A stretch of DNA of 20,584 bases from CAZISM01 sp964541895 (GTDB taxonomy: Bacteria; Zhuqueibacterota; Zhuqueibacteria; Residuimicrobiales; Residuimicrobiaceae): positions 1 through 20,584 of the forward strand of contig CAZISM010000094.1 of NCBI GenBank assembly GCA_964541895.1, given 5' to 3'. Below, in pieces: positions 1-7,068 of this stretch. Each line of letters opens with the position of its first letter. Position 1 is the stretch's first letter. The notes under the pieces are model-generated. The model had not been told where the DNA came from. It saw only the letters and a program-made list of their open reading frames with translations, and did not search any database. A program made the position numbers and the translations under genes.

Positions 1-680
1 AATTCATAGGGATTGGCCGACCAGTTGCGGTAGGAGCCGAACATCATCTTGTAATAGGAATAGCGTTTGTCGTTCAGCAGCAACGTGCGGATGGGCATGG
101 TGAATTCCGGCATGCGGCCGCGGCCACTCCGCGTCAACAGGGTTTCATTGACCGTGGCATCGCCTTCCCACACCCAGGCCGGCAGGCTGAAAAAAGCGCC
201 GGCCAGATGACCGGCGTCACCGAGAATATAGTACAGCCATTTGGTGAGCCCGGTGCGGGTGGCGTCGAACTGCACCATGTGACGGAATTCGTGCACTGCC
301 AGGACATGGTACCAGGGATTGACGCCGATCAAGCCGGTTTGCGGTGGTGTGTTGAACCATTCCGAGCGGCGCGGCGCCAGAGTAACAAAGCCATTGCTTT
401 CCGCGTTTTGGTTGTGCATGACCAGCGGCCACACCCGCGCGTTCCTCCTGAGCGTTTTAGCGTCGGGCAGGTAAATATGCTCCAGGGTGTTGGCCACGTG
501 CTGAGCATCGGCCTGGATCTCGCCTGGAAAAATAATGCGAAAATGGGGCGTGATGATCTTTTGCCACGTCACCCCGGGAGGATTCTGCATGGAGCCCAGG
601 GGAATTTCCACCTGGCTTTGGCAGGGCCAGGACAGGAGCAGAACCATAGAGCAAAAAATGATTTTGAACGGCAGCGGCAT
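1..680 (-). CDS. Secreted HExxH zinc metallopeptidase (gluzincin type), C-terminus cut by window edge
   Basis: The 226 codons visible begin at an ATG whose first codon ends at 680; the gene runs leftward off the window. Residues 1-22 form a signal peptide (MPLPFKII... hydrophobic core VLLLSW) with a cysteine at 20, but the preceding WP does not make a good lipobox, so lipidation is uncertain. HEFRH at 130-134 supplies two zinc ligands and the catalytic Glu; WVWEGDA places a likely third ligand at E172, the spacing seen in gluzincins. A segment TRSGRGRMPEF follows, familiar from secreted peptidases of Bacteroidota and relatives that often carry TolB-like propellers further on; that part would lie outside the window. 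The start lies only 7 bp after the stop of the upstream aminomutase, so the two are co-transcribed. The ribosome site is weak (GAGAA). The metal site is seen directly; the protein substrate is unknown. Confidence 0.8.
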   Translation of the reverse strand, partial: MPLPFKIIFCSMVLLLSWPCQSQVEIPLGSMQNPPGVTWQKIITPHFRIIFPGEIQADAQHVANTLEHIYLPDAKTLRRNARVWPLVMHNQNAESNGFVTLAPRRSEWFNTPPQTGLIGVNPWYHVLAVHEFRHMVQFDATRTGLTKWLYYILGDAGHLAGAFFSLPAWVWEGDATVNETLLTRSGRGRMPEFTMPIRTLLLNDKRYSYYKMMFGSYRNWSANPYE

Positions 681-687
681 TGGGTTC

Positions 688-2481
688 TCAATAATAATAC
701 CAAATGGATTTATAGTGGTCGACATCTTCGCCGCGTTTTTCCATGGTGCGCAGATAGTCCAGGATCGGCACATCGATGTCGATGTACGTTTGTACGAGAC
801 TGAGATTCTTCTCCCAGGGGTGAAATTCATAGACGCGGCTGCCGTTGGGCAACACCGTCAACAGCGTATGGTGTTGAGCGGCGCGGACATAATTTTTCCC
901 CAGGCCGGGCACGTTGTACACCGGCTCGTCGGTGCGCCACAAGCCGGGCAAAAGCCGCGCCTCTTCCTTGATCTCCTGCTGCAGCCGCGCCATGGGCACG
1001 CGGTAATCTTTGGTCTCCTCTTTGCCCTTGGTGTTGAACGTGTAATAGCTGTCCACTCCGATCAGTCGCAGCCCGCGGCGCAGGGCGGCCAGTTCGAACC
1101 GTCGGCTGTTTTCGACCGTGAACACGGCCTGGTTATAGACCGCCATACCGGCTTTGCGGAATTTTTGCACCGCTGCCTGCGCTTCCGGCGTGATCTCGTA
1201 CGCATGTTCAAAATGGGTGATCAGGGCGATTTCCCGGCGGCCTGGTTCATGGAAGGACGCAATGCCTTGAACCAGGTCGTCGGTCAATCGCTGCGGCAGC
1301 GCCACCGGCGTACGCGAGCCGATGCGGATACGCTCCACGTGCGGAATGGATGCAACCTGTTCGAGCAATTCCAGAATTTTCCGGTCCGGCAACACCAGGG
1401 GATCTCCGCCGGTGATCAGAACCTCAATGATCCCAGTATGCTTTTTCAGCCATTGCAGGGCCTTTTTTATTTTTGAGCCTTCTGCCATCGCGTGGGGCAT
1501 CAAGGCATCCTTTATCTCCCAATTGCGTTGACAGTAGACGCAGATCTGGCTGCAGGTGTTGTAGGGTTTGAAAATGGCGATGTGCGGGTAGCGCCGTGTG
1601 ATCAGATCGACGGGCGAGGTGTTGTGCTCCTGCATAAAGTCAAAACAATAATCTGGATCCGCTTTGTGTGACTGGATCTGGGACACATAATATACCGTGG
1701 GAATGACCTGACTGCGAACAGCATGATCGCGCCGGCGATGCGATTCCCAGTCCATCAACGACGCATAGTATGGGGTAATGGCGAACGGCAAATGCCCGCT
1801 CTTGGCCAGATCGATGGCTCGCTTCTCTGTTGGAGTAAGCCGGATGATCCGGGACAGCGTGCGACTGTCGCGAATGAGGTGACGCAGGTGCCAGCGGTAA
1901 TCCTGCCAATCTGATTCCTCCGCCTGCCAGGCCGCCAGAATATGGCGCCGGTTTCGGGCCCGCCGGGCGATGACACCGGCTTCAAGACCGTGGTGAAATT
2001 TTTTCAATTTTGCCAGTATGGTGGTGGCCATTTTTTCCAGATGCTGGGAGCGCGCTTCAGCGGCTTCGCGATTCTGCAGCTGCGTGTAGGCAGGCGGGGT
2101 CACATCCTTATAGATGCCGCTTTGGCCGGTTATGCCGAGCAGAATGTGGCGGATGTCCTCGACAAAGCCCTCGCTCATGTCCGATGCTAATTGATCGAAT
2201 TTTTCATTGGCCATGAGCCAGAGCTGTCGCAGACTGCTATAGTGGGTCAGCTTTTCACTGCGGATGGAGATAATCTCGCGAAACGCGTTCAGAGATTCGC
2301 GTTGCACCGTCCATTCCAGACCGCGATGCCGTTCACCGGCGTGATGCAGGATGCGTGACAATTCCTCGATATAGGCTAAAATGAAACTGCGGGCAACTCG
2401 GTGTGTGGGCGCTTCTGTTAATAGCTGAAAAATGACGGGATTGGCTTTTCTGAGCCTGGCGAGCAGGGTTCCGTGTTTCAT
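688..2481 (-). CDS. KamA-family radical SAM/PLP amino acid 2,3-aminomutase, glutamate-type active site, long N-terminal extension
   Basis: 597 residues, against roughly 400-470 for typical lysine 2,3-aminomutases. Residues 1-260 are a mostly helical extension of unknown role. The radical SAM cluster motif is C310-SQI-C314-VY-C317, the SAM-contacting TGGDPL is at 357-362, and the PLP lysine is probably K529 in VPGLGKN, one residue shorter than the usual PGGGGK loop. Family enzymes move the alpha-amino group to the beta carbon through a 5'-deoxyadenosyl radical. In Clostridium subterminale lysine aminomutase two Asp residues (293, 330) hold the substrate epsilon-amine; by my alignment they are K485 and N523 here, the Lys/Asn pair reported for Clostridioides difficile glutamate 2,3-aminomutase. 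Beta-glutamate formation is therefore a reasonable inference, not proven. The start has AAGGAG six bases upstream. It is first in an operon with the metallopeptidase. Other possible substrates are related acidic or uncharged amino acids. Confidence 0.85.
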   Translation of the reverse strand: MKHGTLLARLRKANPVIFQLLTEAPTHRVARSFILAYIEELSRILHHAGERHRGLEWTVQRESLNAFREIISIRSEKLTHYSSLRQLWLMANEKFDQLASDMSEGFVEDIRHILLGITGQSGIYKDVTPPAYTQLQNREAAEARSQHLEKMATTILAKLKKFHHGLEAGVIARRARNRRHILAAWQAEESDWQDYRWHLRHLIRDSRTLSRIIRLTPTEKRAIDLAKSGHLPFAITPYYASLMDWESHRRRDHAVRSQVIPTVYYVSQIQSHKADPDYCFDFMQEHNTSPVDLITRRYPHIAIFKPYNTCSQICVYCQRNWEIKDALMPHAMAEGSKIKKALQWLKKHTGIIEVLITGGDPLVLPDRKILELLEQVASIPHVERIRIGSRTPVALPQRLTDDLVQGIASFHEPGRREIALITHFEHAYEITPEAQAAVQKFRKAGMAVYNQAVFTVENSRRFELAALRRGLRLIGVDSYYTFNTKGKEETKDYRVPMARLQQEIKEEARLLPGLWRTDEPVYNVPGLGKNYVRAAQHHTLLTVLPNGSRVYEFHPWEKNLSLVQTYIDIDVPILDYLRTMEKRGEDVDHYKSIWYYY

Positions 2482-2589
2482 GCGCGACTCCTTTCGATGA
2501 ATGCACTACGCTCTACATGGGTTTTGTTGCTCCTTATTTAAGTATAGGGGTGATGGGTGAAAAATCGAACACAGGGGACTTTTCAAAAA

Positions 2590-2678
2590 GGGACCCCGGA
2601 TGTTGCCGCGCCCTGCGGCATCTCCGGGTGTCCCGCTGCGTTGATACAATGTCGGACGCCTTTGAGGCGTCCGACATT
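2590..2678 (-). repeat. Dispersed hairpin repeat, copy A (truncated, inverted)
   Basis: Read on the minus strand, 2590-2637 matches the right half of copies B and C: AGCGGGACACCCGGAG, a GCCGC/GCGGC hairpin, then ATCCGGGGTCCC. The 5' half with the GTCGC/GCGAC hairpin is missing. In its place is a perfect 13-bp inverted repeat at 2648-2660 and 2666-2678 (AATGTCGGACGCC, loop TTTGA), made of the same sequence that forms the terminal inverted repeats of copy C. It lies between selC and the aminomutase gene, in the same direction as the gene downstream. There is no T-run, so it is not a standard terminator. Confidence 0.8.
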
Positions 2679-2758
2679 TCAATCCAGCTTGTTCAGTTTA
2701 AGCTCAACTCAGGTAACAGATAGAATCTTGTTGGCCGGCTGATCCGCGGAGAATACTA

Positions 2759-2854
2759 TGGCGGGAATGTGTGGGAATCGAACCCACCCGAGACGAAACT
2801 CGCCTCACAACGGATTTGAAGTCCGCGGGCGCCACCAGGCTACCTTGCATTCCC
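2759..2854 (-). tRNA. selC: tRNA-Sec (anticodon UCA)
   Basis: The minus strand reads as a 96-nt tRNA with encoded CCA. The acceptor GGGAATG pairs with CATTCCC (7 bp, with a C.A mismatch at the eighth position expected for a tRNA-Sec), followed by discriminator G and CCA. The anticodon arm CGGACTTCAAATCCG carries UCA, the selenocysteine anticodon, as in Escherichia coli selC. The long variable arm (GAGGCGA paired with TCGTCTC) and T arm GTGGG-TTCGATT-CCCAC are intact, and the D loop is the TGGT type typical of bacterial tRNA-Sec. It is charged with serine, converted by SelA and delivered by SelB to UGA codons with a SECIS element. A suppressor tRNA is unlikely given the long extra arm and long acceptor. 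Confidence 0.94.
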
Positions 2855-2862
2855 GTATGGCT

Positions 2863-2891
2863 AATGTACAAAATGAACTCGCGGATGTCAA
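2863..2891 (-). promoter_or_regulatory. Promoter of selC
   Basis: On the minus strand a perfect TTGACA (2886-2891) is followed by a 17-bp spacer and TACATT (2863-2868). The expected start, about 7 bp downstream, falls at about 2856, two bases before the mature tRNA 5' end. This is a sigma-70-type promoter giving selC a separate transcript. Confidence 0.7.
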
Positions 2892-3731
2892 GCGGATTGT
2901 TGAGTTACACGGTTCGCTGCTCTTGCCACACTTTATCTGGATCAGCAGATTCTTCAGAATTTGTGACATATTTTGGCGCGCTACACTACAGCCTCCACCA
3001 GTTCGTTCCACCGGAAATGGAATCGGACAAGCGATGTATAATACAGCTGCTCCTGGATACGATGGCGGATCGATTGATGAACTCTTGCCGATGCATCGAA
3101 TCTCGGACGGATCTGTTCAGAAAATCCTATCACTTTGTGAAGGGATACCTCTAACACCGGTCCAATTGGGTCAGGCGCCCGCGGTTGTGTCCAGCGTGTC
3201 ATAGTCTGGACTTTGTCTGCCAGCCAGAATAAATTTTCACCTTCAGGTGCAAGTCGGCTCATGCATTCCGAAAAGTCAAGTCGGGGGACTTTTTTTCTGT
3301 CCCTATGCTTAGATGATTTCTTGTACCGAATGCAAGGAATCCTTAAAAAAAGTGGGAGCAATCGGTATCTCTTTGTTTAGCTAAAAATTTGCCTGCAGAT
3401 TAACATTTTTGCTGGTATTTGAGTAATAAAGAGCAATGTAAATTGGGACTTATTAAGGTAAGCATTCGGTCAAGTACAAATCCCAAAGGCTCGGTCAGGC
3501 CGACAGCTGGCCGGCTCGACTCGCAAACTCGTTCTTTCAGTTTTGCGCCAGAAGAGTTAATTGGAGGTAACCACAATGAAACAGCCCAAGCAGCGGCTGG
3601 TGCAGGTGGCCGCTGGTTTTGAGCGTTCTGGGCAATAAGCTGGTAGGCTTCAAGCTGCGTGGCGTACCAAAATCATCGAGTTTTCCGCGGCCACCGCAAA
3701 GCCGTCTCGAACCGTAATAACTTCATTCACC
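2892..3731. other. Gene-poor stretch without recognisable gene
   Basis: Open frames exist on both strands (for example 2981-3361 minus, 126 codons) but none has a ribosome site, recognisable motif or coding-like composition. The only translation signal is GGAGG at 3563-3567, eight bases before an ATG at 3576 that opens a 20-residue peptide (MKQPKQRLVQVAAGFERSGQ, stop at 3636-3638). It could be a leader peptide or the start of a frameshifted gene; no function is suggested. The neighbouring DUF5131 pseudogene indicates that the region is decaying. Confidence 0.5.
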
Positions 3732-4030
3732 ATGACTAAAACTATCGAATGATATGTCAAAGAATATAAACAGCACTGCATTTGTCGAATCACTGCATCA
3801 CACACATTGCAGATTCTTACCAAAAGACCAAACCTTCTTCTGGAGCATAATGATCATCCGAATTGGTCAAAAAATATCTGGATGGGGGTGACAATTGAAA
3901 GCATGTAATTTGCAAACCGAATCGCTTACTTGTCAATAGTTTTGAATCGGGATTGAACCAAGTCAACTCAATTATGTACATCGTGATAGCTGGGGAACAA
4001 GGCACGAAAATGGTGGCCTTACATGAATAA
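3732..4030 (+). pseudogene. Degraded DUF5131 (phage Gp37/Gp68-like) gene
   Basis: Family landmarks appear in order but broken. MTKTIE followed by TGA (3750-3752) sits where intact proteins begin TKIEW, so the Trp codon has become a stop. About 60 residues are then missing. HTLQILTKRPNLLLE (from 3801) and NIWMGVTIES (from 3873) match the conserved LTKRP and NvWlGvsvE segments. A TAA at 3906 follows, then a frame change, and NSFESGLNQVNSIMYIVIAGEQG spread over about 3926-4003 matches the SlEPLL... WVIvGGESG segment. It ends at TAA 4028-4030. Family members are about 230-300 residues and carry a cysteine-rich N-terminal region that is absent here. The family is common in phage and mobile DNA; its role is not established. 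The remnant cannot make a functional protein. Confidence 0.72.
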
Positions 4031-4197
4031 TTTGCCCTCAAAATTGTACTATTTAGAGGCAGACGGTTTTTATCCCTCTCAAAGTTTTCTGACGAGTGCT
4101 TGGAAAGCAGACAACCGTCTTCTGTCCCGGCCGAGGGGCGCGGAATAGCCAAGAGGACGACGGCTGCCTGCGTGGTTGCCTGGTATGTTTTCCTCTC

Positions 4198-6039
4198 TTA
4201 CTCCTTCATTTTTTCCAGCTCCTGATGCACGCGATTCCAGACGATCGCCTGATTGAAAGAGAATTCATTCCAGTTCTTCACTTTGTTAAAATAGTCCTTT
4301 GCCGCCTGCCGATCGCCCTTGGACAGCGCCGCCTGGCCCATCATAAAATAAGCATAGGGATCAGGTTGCACCTTGGAGAGCCCGGCGATTACGGCAGCAT
4401 AGTTATTTGCCGTTTTATCGATATACGCCTGTGCCCAGGTCAGATTGTTTCTTTCGCCGGGATTGTCGCGGCGCTCGATCAGCTGTTTATATGAGGCAGC
4501 GTGGGCCTTGAGCTGCTCCAGCTGGTTGTTCTCTGCGTAGATATAGCAATAGCACATATCAAACCAGGTGCGAAAGGACTCTTTCTCCTTTTCCGTGAGG
4601 CTAAGTTTGTCGAGCGTGGCTTCCGCCTCCTTTAGACTTTTCAGGCCGGCGGATGGCTTGCCAAATGCCGTTTGGCTAAGTGCCTCCAGCACAATAGAGT
4701 TGATCATATATCCAGGCTGATCCTCTTTTTTCGCCAGCGCTCGTCGTTCGGCAAAAACTTTCCGGGCAGCGCTCAGATTGCCATCATACAAATAAGAAGT
4801 TGCTGTAAAATACAAAGCACTCAATTTGTTTGTGATCCGGCTGCTCTTGTCAAAATAGAGCCGATAATACTCTCGCGCTTTGTCAGAGTCCCCTTTGAAT
4901 AGATAATTGGTTCCGATGCTGGCAATGCTCCAGGGGGATTGATCGGAGAGTTCCAGCGCCTTTTGATGCTGGACGGTCGATTCGTCATAACGTCCCATTT
5001 TGCAGAGCAGGTAGCCATAGGTGGCATAGGGGTCGGACCGGCCGGGACGAAGGCGAATGTACTCCTTAAGCGCTGCTTCCGCTGCCGCAAAGTTGCCCAG
5101 TCTAATGTTAGGGTGTGCCAGAGCTTCGTAGCCAGGCGCAAACTCTTTGTCGATCTCTATTGCTTTTTCAAACGAGCTGATGGCACTTGTATACGCTTGG
5201 ACAGTAAAGAAGTAATTTCCGAGAAGCTGCCAACTGCGTTTATCCTGAGGATAAAGGGCTCCCAGTTGATCGACGCATTTCTTCTGCGCAGGCTGGTCAT
5301 TATCGAAATAAGCCTGAATTAGCTGGATATAAAGCTGTTCCCCTAGAGAGGCCTTGCTGCTATGTGCGTTGGCTTTGGCCAGATTGGCATGAGAGATTTG
5401 ATATCCTCCGCCGCACTGGGACCGATAGCAGTAGGCGAGAGCAAAGTTGCTGTCCGCAGAGACCGCCTGATCAAACAGTGGGGCCGCGGCCATGAGTTCA
5501 TAGTCCTCCATTTTATCACGGCCCTGGATAAACAGCTCTCTGGCCTTGGCAGAAAATGTGGTGATGGGCGCCTCTTGCTCGGCCGGCGCGTTCTGGCCGG
5601 CGATGCATTGCCAGCGGCCGCCGCGGTTGATCCAGACATCCTGGTAACGCAGGACTCGGCTGTACTCCTTGCCGGCCTCGATGCCTTTGTCTATCGCCAT
5701 CCCGTACAGGACAGCGGTGTCTCCATGCCGCTGCACCTTGGGATCCATGATGGTGAAGGAATAAACCGTAAAGTCCTTTTGCTGGACCTGTTCCATGATT
5801 CTCGCCTTGGTCCAGATACGCCCATCGTTGCCCACGCCCATATATTCTTCCGCAAGAATAAGCGCCAGTGGAGCGGGGTCATGTTTGATAAAGGCCTCGG
5901 TCCACTGGTCCTCGAGCGCCAGCAACTCCTTGGTGAGTGGGGTGAGATCCGCGGCAACGGATTGTGCTTGAATCCCGCCGACCATCACAAAAGCTAAAAG
6001 CAGAAAAAGCAACATCCCACACCTGTGATGTTTTTCCAT
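4198..6039 (-). CDS. Secreted DUF4440/NTF2-like domain plus TPR-repeat protein
   Basis: 613 residues. A signal peptide covers about residues 1-26 (hydrophobic LLFLLLAFVMVGG, then AQS), so it acts in the periplasm or is anchored outside. Residues about 32-150 form a DUF4440/SnoaL-like NTF2 fold: LLALEDQWTEAFIKHD opens it, DDG-type turn NDGRIW, and WINRGGRWQCIAGQ closes it. Residues about 165-605 are tandem helix pairs of TPR type with the usual alternation of large and small residues (for example YGYLLCKMGRYDESTVQHQK at about 347-366). TPRs usually bind peptides or other proteins; the NTF2-like pocket may bind a small ligand. Start is fixed by AAGGGGG upstream and by the signal peptide. It stands alone between a terminator and the pseudogene region. 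A role in stress or polymer handling cannot be assigned from sequence. Confidence 0.85.
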   Translation of the reverse strand: MEKHHRCGMLLFLLLAFVMVGGIQAQSVAADLTPLTKELLALEDQWTEAFIKHDPAPLALILAEEYMGVGNDGRIWTKARIMEQVQQKDFTVYSFTIMDPKVQRHGDTAVLYGMAIDKGIEAGKEYSRVLRYQDVWINRGGRWQCIAGQNAPAEQEAPITTFSAKARELFIQGRDKMEDYELMAAAPLFDQAVSADSNFALAYCYRSQCGGGYQISHANLAKANAHSSKASLGEQLYIQLIQAYFDNDQPAQKKCVDQLGALYPQDKRSWQLLGNYFFTVQAYTSAISSFEKAIEIDKEFAPGYEALAHPNIRLGNFAAAEAALKEYIRLRPGRSDPYATYGYLLCKMGRYDESTVQHQKALELSDQSPWSIASIGTNYLFKGDSDKAREYYRLYFDKSSRITNKLSALYFTATSYLYDGNLSAARKVFAERRALAKKEDQPGYMINSIVLEALSQTAFGKPSAGLKSLKEAEATLDKLSLTEKEKESFRTWFDMCYCYIYAENNQLEQLKAHAASYKQLIERRDNPGERNNLTWAQAYIDKTANNYAAVIAGLSKVQPDPYAYFMMGQAALSKGDRQAAKDYFNKVKNWNEFSFNQAIVWNRVHQELEKMKE

Positions 6040-6045
6040 CTGGTG

Positions 6046-6059
6046 CCCCCTTTCGGGAA
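6046..6059 (-). promoter_or_regulatory. Hairpin covering the ribosome site of the DUF4440-TPR gene
   Basis: On the minus strand UUCCC-GAAA-GGGGG folds with a GNRA tetraloop, and the GGGGG arm is the Shine-Dalgarno sequence seven bases before the start codon at 6037-6039. Pairing would lower translation and could respond to temperature or a binding protein. Stem is short (three GC plus two GU pairs), so the effect may be mild. Confidence 0.35.
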
Positions 6060-6071
6060 AGATGAAGGTTT

Positions 6072-6098
6072 AAAAAACCTCGCCGGTCATTCGCCGGC
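6072..6098 (-). terminator. Rho-independent terminator-like hairpin upstream of the DUF4440-TPR gene
   Basis: On the minus strand GCCGG (6094-6098), loop CGAATGA and CCGGC (6082-6086) form a stem followed after GAGG by six to seven T (6072-6078). It would end minus-strand transcripts arriving from the gap side, or act as an attenuator in the leader of the gene starting at 6039, only about 35 bases on. Confidence 0.5.
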
Positions 6099-6187
6099 TT
6101 GGATTGGACTGCTTGATGATGCTTTTTCCGAGGCGATGCAGGTCGTGTTTTTGCTGAAAGGGACTCGCAGGAAAAACGAAATTATAA

Positions 6188-6403
6188 CGCCACCCGTTTG
6201 AAACCTTAACCCTTATTTTTGAAGAATGGCATCCTGAGAAAGCTAGCGATCTTTTGAACATAATCGCATGGGAAAAGAGGTTCAAGCGTTCAGCAATAAT
6301 AGACATGTCCCCGTTGGCACAAAAAAAAGGCACCATTCATTTGTCCAGCGAACAAATTCATCATGCCTTGGCATACCGTGTATGGCTATCCACGCAGATC
6401 TAA
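6188..6403 (+). pseudogene. Unidentified coding fragment left of the scaffold gap
   Basis: Seventy-one codons are open between TAA at 6185 and TAA at 6401 and give a protein-like sequence: residues 4-20 FETLTLIFEEWHPEKAS and the C-terminal HALAYRVWLSTQI. There is no start codon or ribosome site, and the preceding frame (about 6110-6178, DDAFSEAMQVVFLL) also looks coding, suggesting a frameshifted remnant. I do not recognise the family. The opposite-strand frame at 6070-6336 is less convincing because its end lies inside the terminator. Confidence 0.3.
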
Positions 6404-6435
6404 GAAAGCCTATCAAAAAATTATATTAAATTAGT

Positions 6436-6535
6436 NNNNNNNNNNNNNNNNNNNNNNNNNNNNNNNNNNNNNNNNNNNNNNNNNNNNNNNNNNNNNNNNN
6501 NNNNNNNNNNNNNNNNNNNNNNNNNNNNNNNNNNN
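6436..6535. other. Scaffold gap (100 N)
   Basis: Exactly 100 undetermined bases, the conventional length for a gap of unknown size. The true distance and content between the flanking fragments are unknown; repeats or insertion sequences commonly cause such breaks. Confidence 0.98.
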
Positions 6536-6537
6536 TT

Positions 6538-6609
6538 GTTGATCGCCCTGAAAAATCAGGCAAGGATTCGCAAGTACTGTGGAAAACTTTTATGGGCGCA
6601 CTCCAATAA
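6538..6609 (+). pseudogene. Possible 3' end of a gene interrupted by the gap
   Basis: From the right gap edge a frame reads VDRPEKSGKDSQVLWKTF... and stops at TAA 6607-6609, 23 codons in all. A second frame is open to a stop near 6632, so the choice is uncertain. It would be the C-terminus of a protein whose body lies in the gap. No family can be named. Confidence 0.22.
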
Positions 6610-6713
6610 AAAATGTCGGGGCATTGCCAAATGAGCGATTTGGAAGACCTGACTGAATCTAGCTCCGGAATTCTTAATGCACAAAATATTTCTCATAATC
6701 GAATCGCTCGTCC

Positions 6714-6896
6714 CGACCTTTCAAGGCTCTGATCTATGTTTTGCCGAATCTTTGAACCCCGGGTGTCGCGCTTTTGCGACCCAGGGTGAACCATAACAGG
6801 TTGAGAGGCGTAGCGGGACACCCATCGTTGCCGCAAAAGCGCGGCAACATCCGGGGTCCCTTGTTTTGCAGCAGTCTGGCGAGGCGTCGAGCATTC
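6714..6896 (+). repeat. Dispersed hairpin repeat, copy B
   Basis: The core 6752-6877 is shared with copy C: TTGAAC-CCCGGGTGTCGCG, a GTCGC/GCGAC hairpin with loop GCTTTT, then AGCGGGACA, a TTGCCGC/GCGGCAA hairpin, CATCCGGGGTCCCTTG and TTTTGCAGCAGTCT. The ends are worn: AGGCGTCGAGCATT on the right resembles the AGGTGTACGACATT end of copy C, while the left end is only loosely similar. It lies about 170 bp before the start of the T9SS protein gene, in the same direction. Confidence 0.8.
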
Positions 6897-7068
6897 GTTG
6901 ACAGTTTGTGGGCAATAAATTAGTACAGCGATATTATAAACATGGCTTTAATTTGGTCCGACCCGGTCTGCACTCGCGGGGTCTAGCGGAATGAACTATC
7001 TTGTAGAATTTTACTTGTGATCGGCTTCTGAATTGACCATATTACGCACCCACGATTTTGAGGAAAAG

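Noticed and set aside
2758..3204. Plus-strand ORF of 148 codons.
   Set aside because: It overlaps selC on the opposite strand and has no ribosome site or recognisable domain.
3750..3752. In-frame TGA after MTKTIE as a selenocysteine codon.
   Set aside because: Intact DUF5131 proteins have Trp there (TGG to TGA change), and the frame is further broken by TAA, a frameshift and a deletion.
3817..4152. Minus-strand ORF of 111 codons.
   Set aside because: It lies opposite the DUF5131 pseudogene, whose family motifs are clear on the plus strand.
6070..6336. Minus-strand ORF of 88 codons upstream of the DUF4440-TPR gene.
   Set aside because: Its 3' end overlaps the terminator stem and T-run, and the opposite strand is more protein-like.
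6721..6915. Minus-strand ORF of 64 codons with a CKTRDPGCCRA-like sequence, also found in copy C (15415-15633).
   Set aside because: It is the translation of the hairpin repeat; there is no ribosome site and the similarity follows the DNA repeat, including its hairpins.
6898..6926. TTGACA-17-TAGTAC as promoter for the T9SS gene at 7069.
   Set aside because: The -10 matches only half the consensus and a TATTAT nearby has no suitable -35; too weak to list as a feature.
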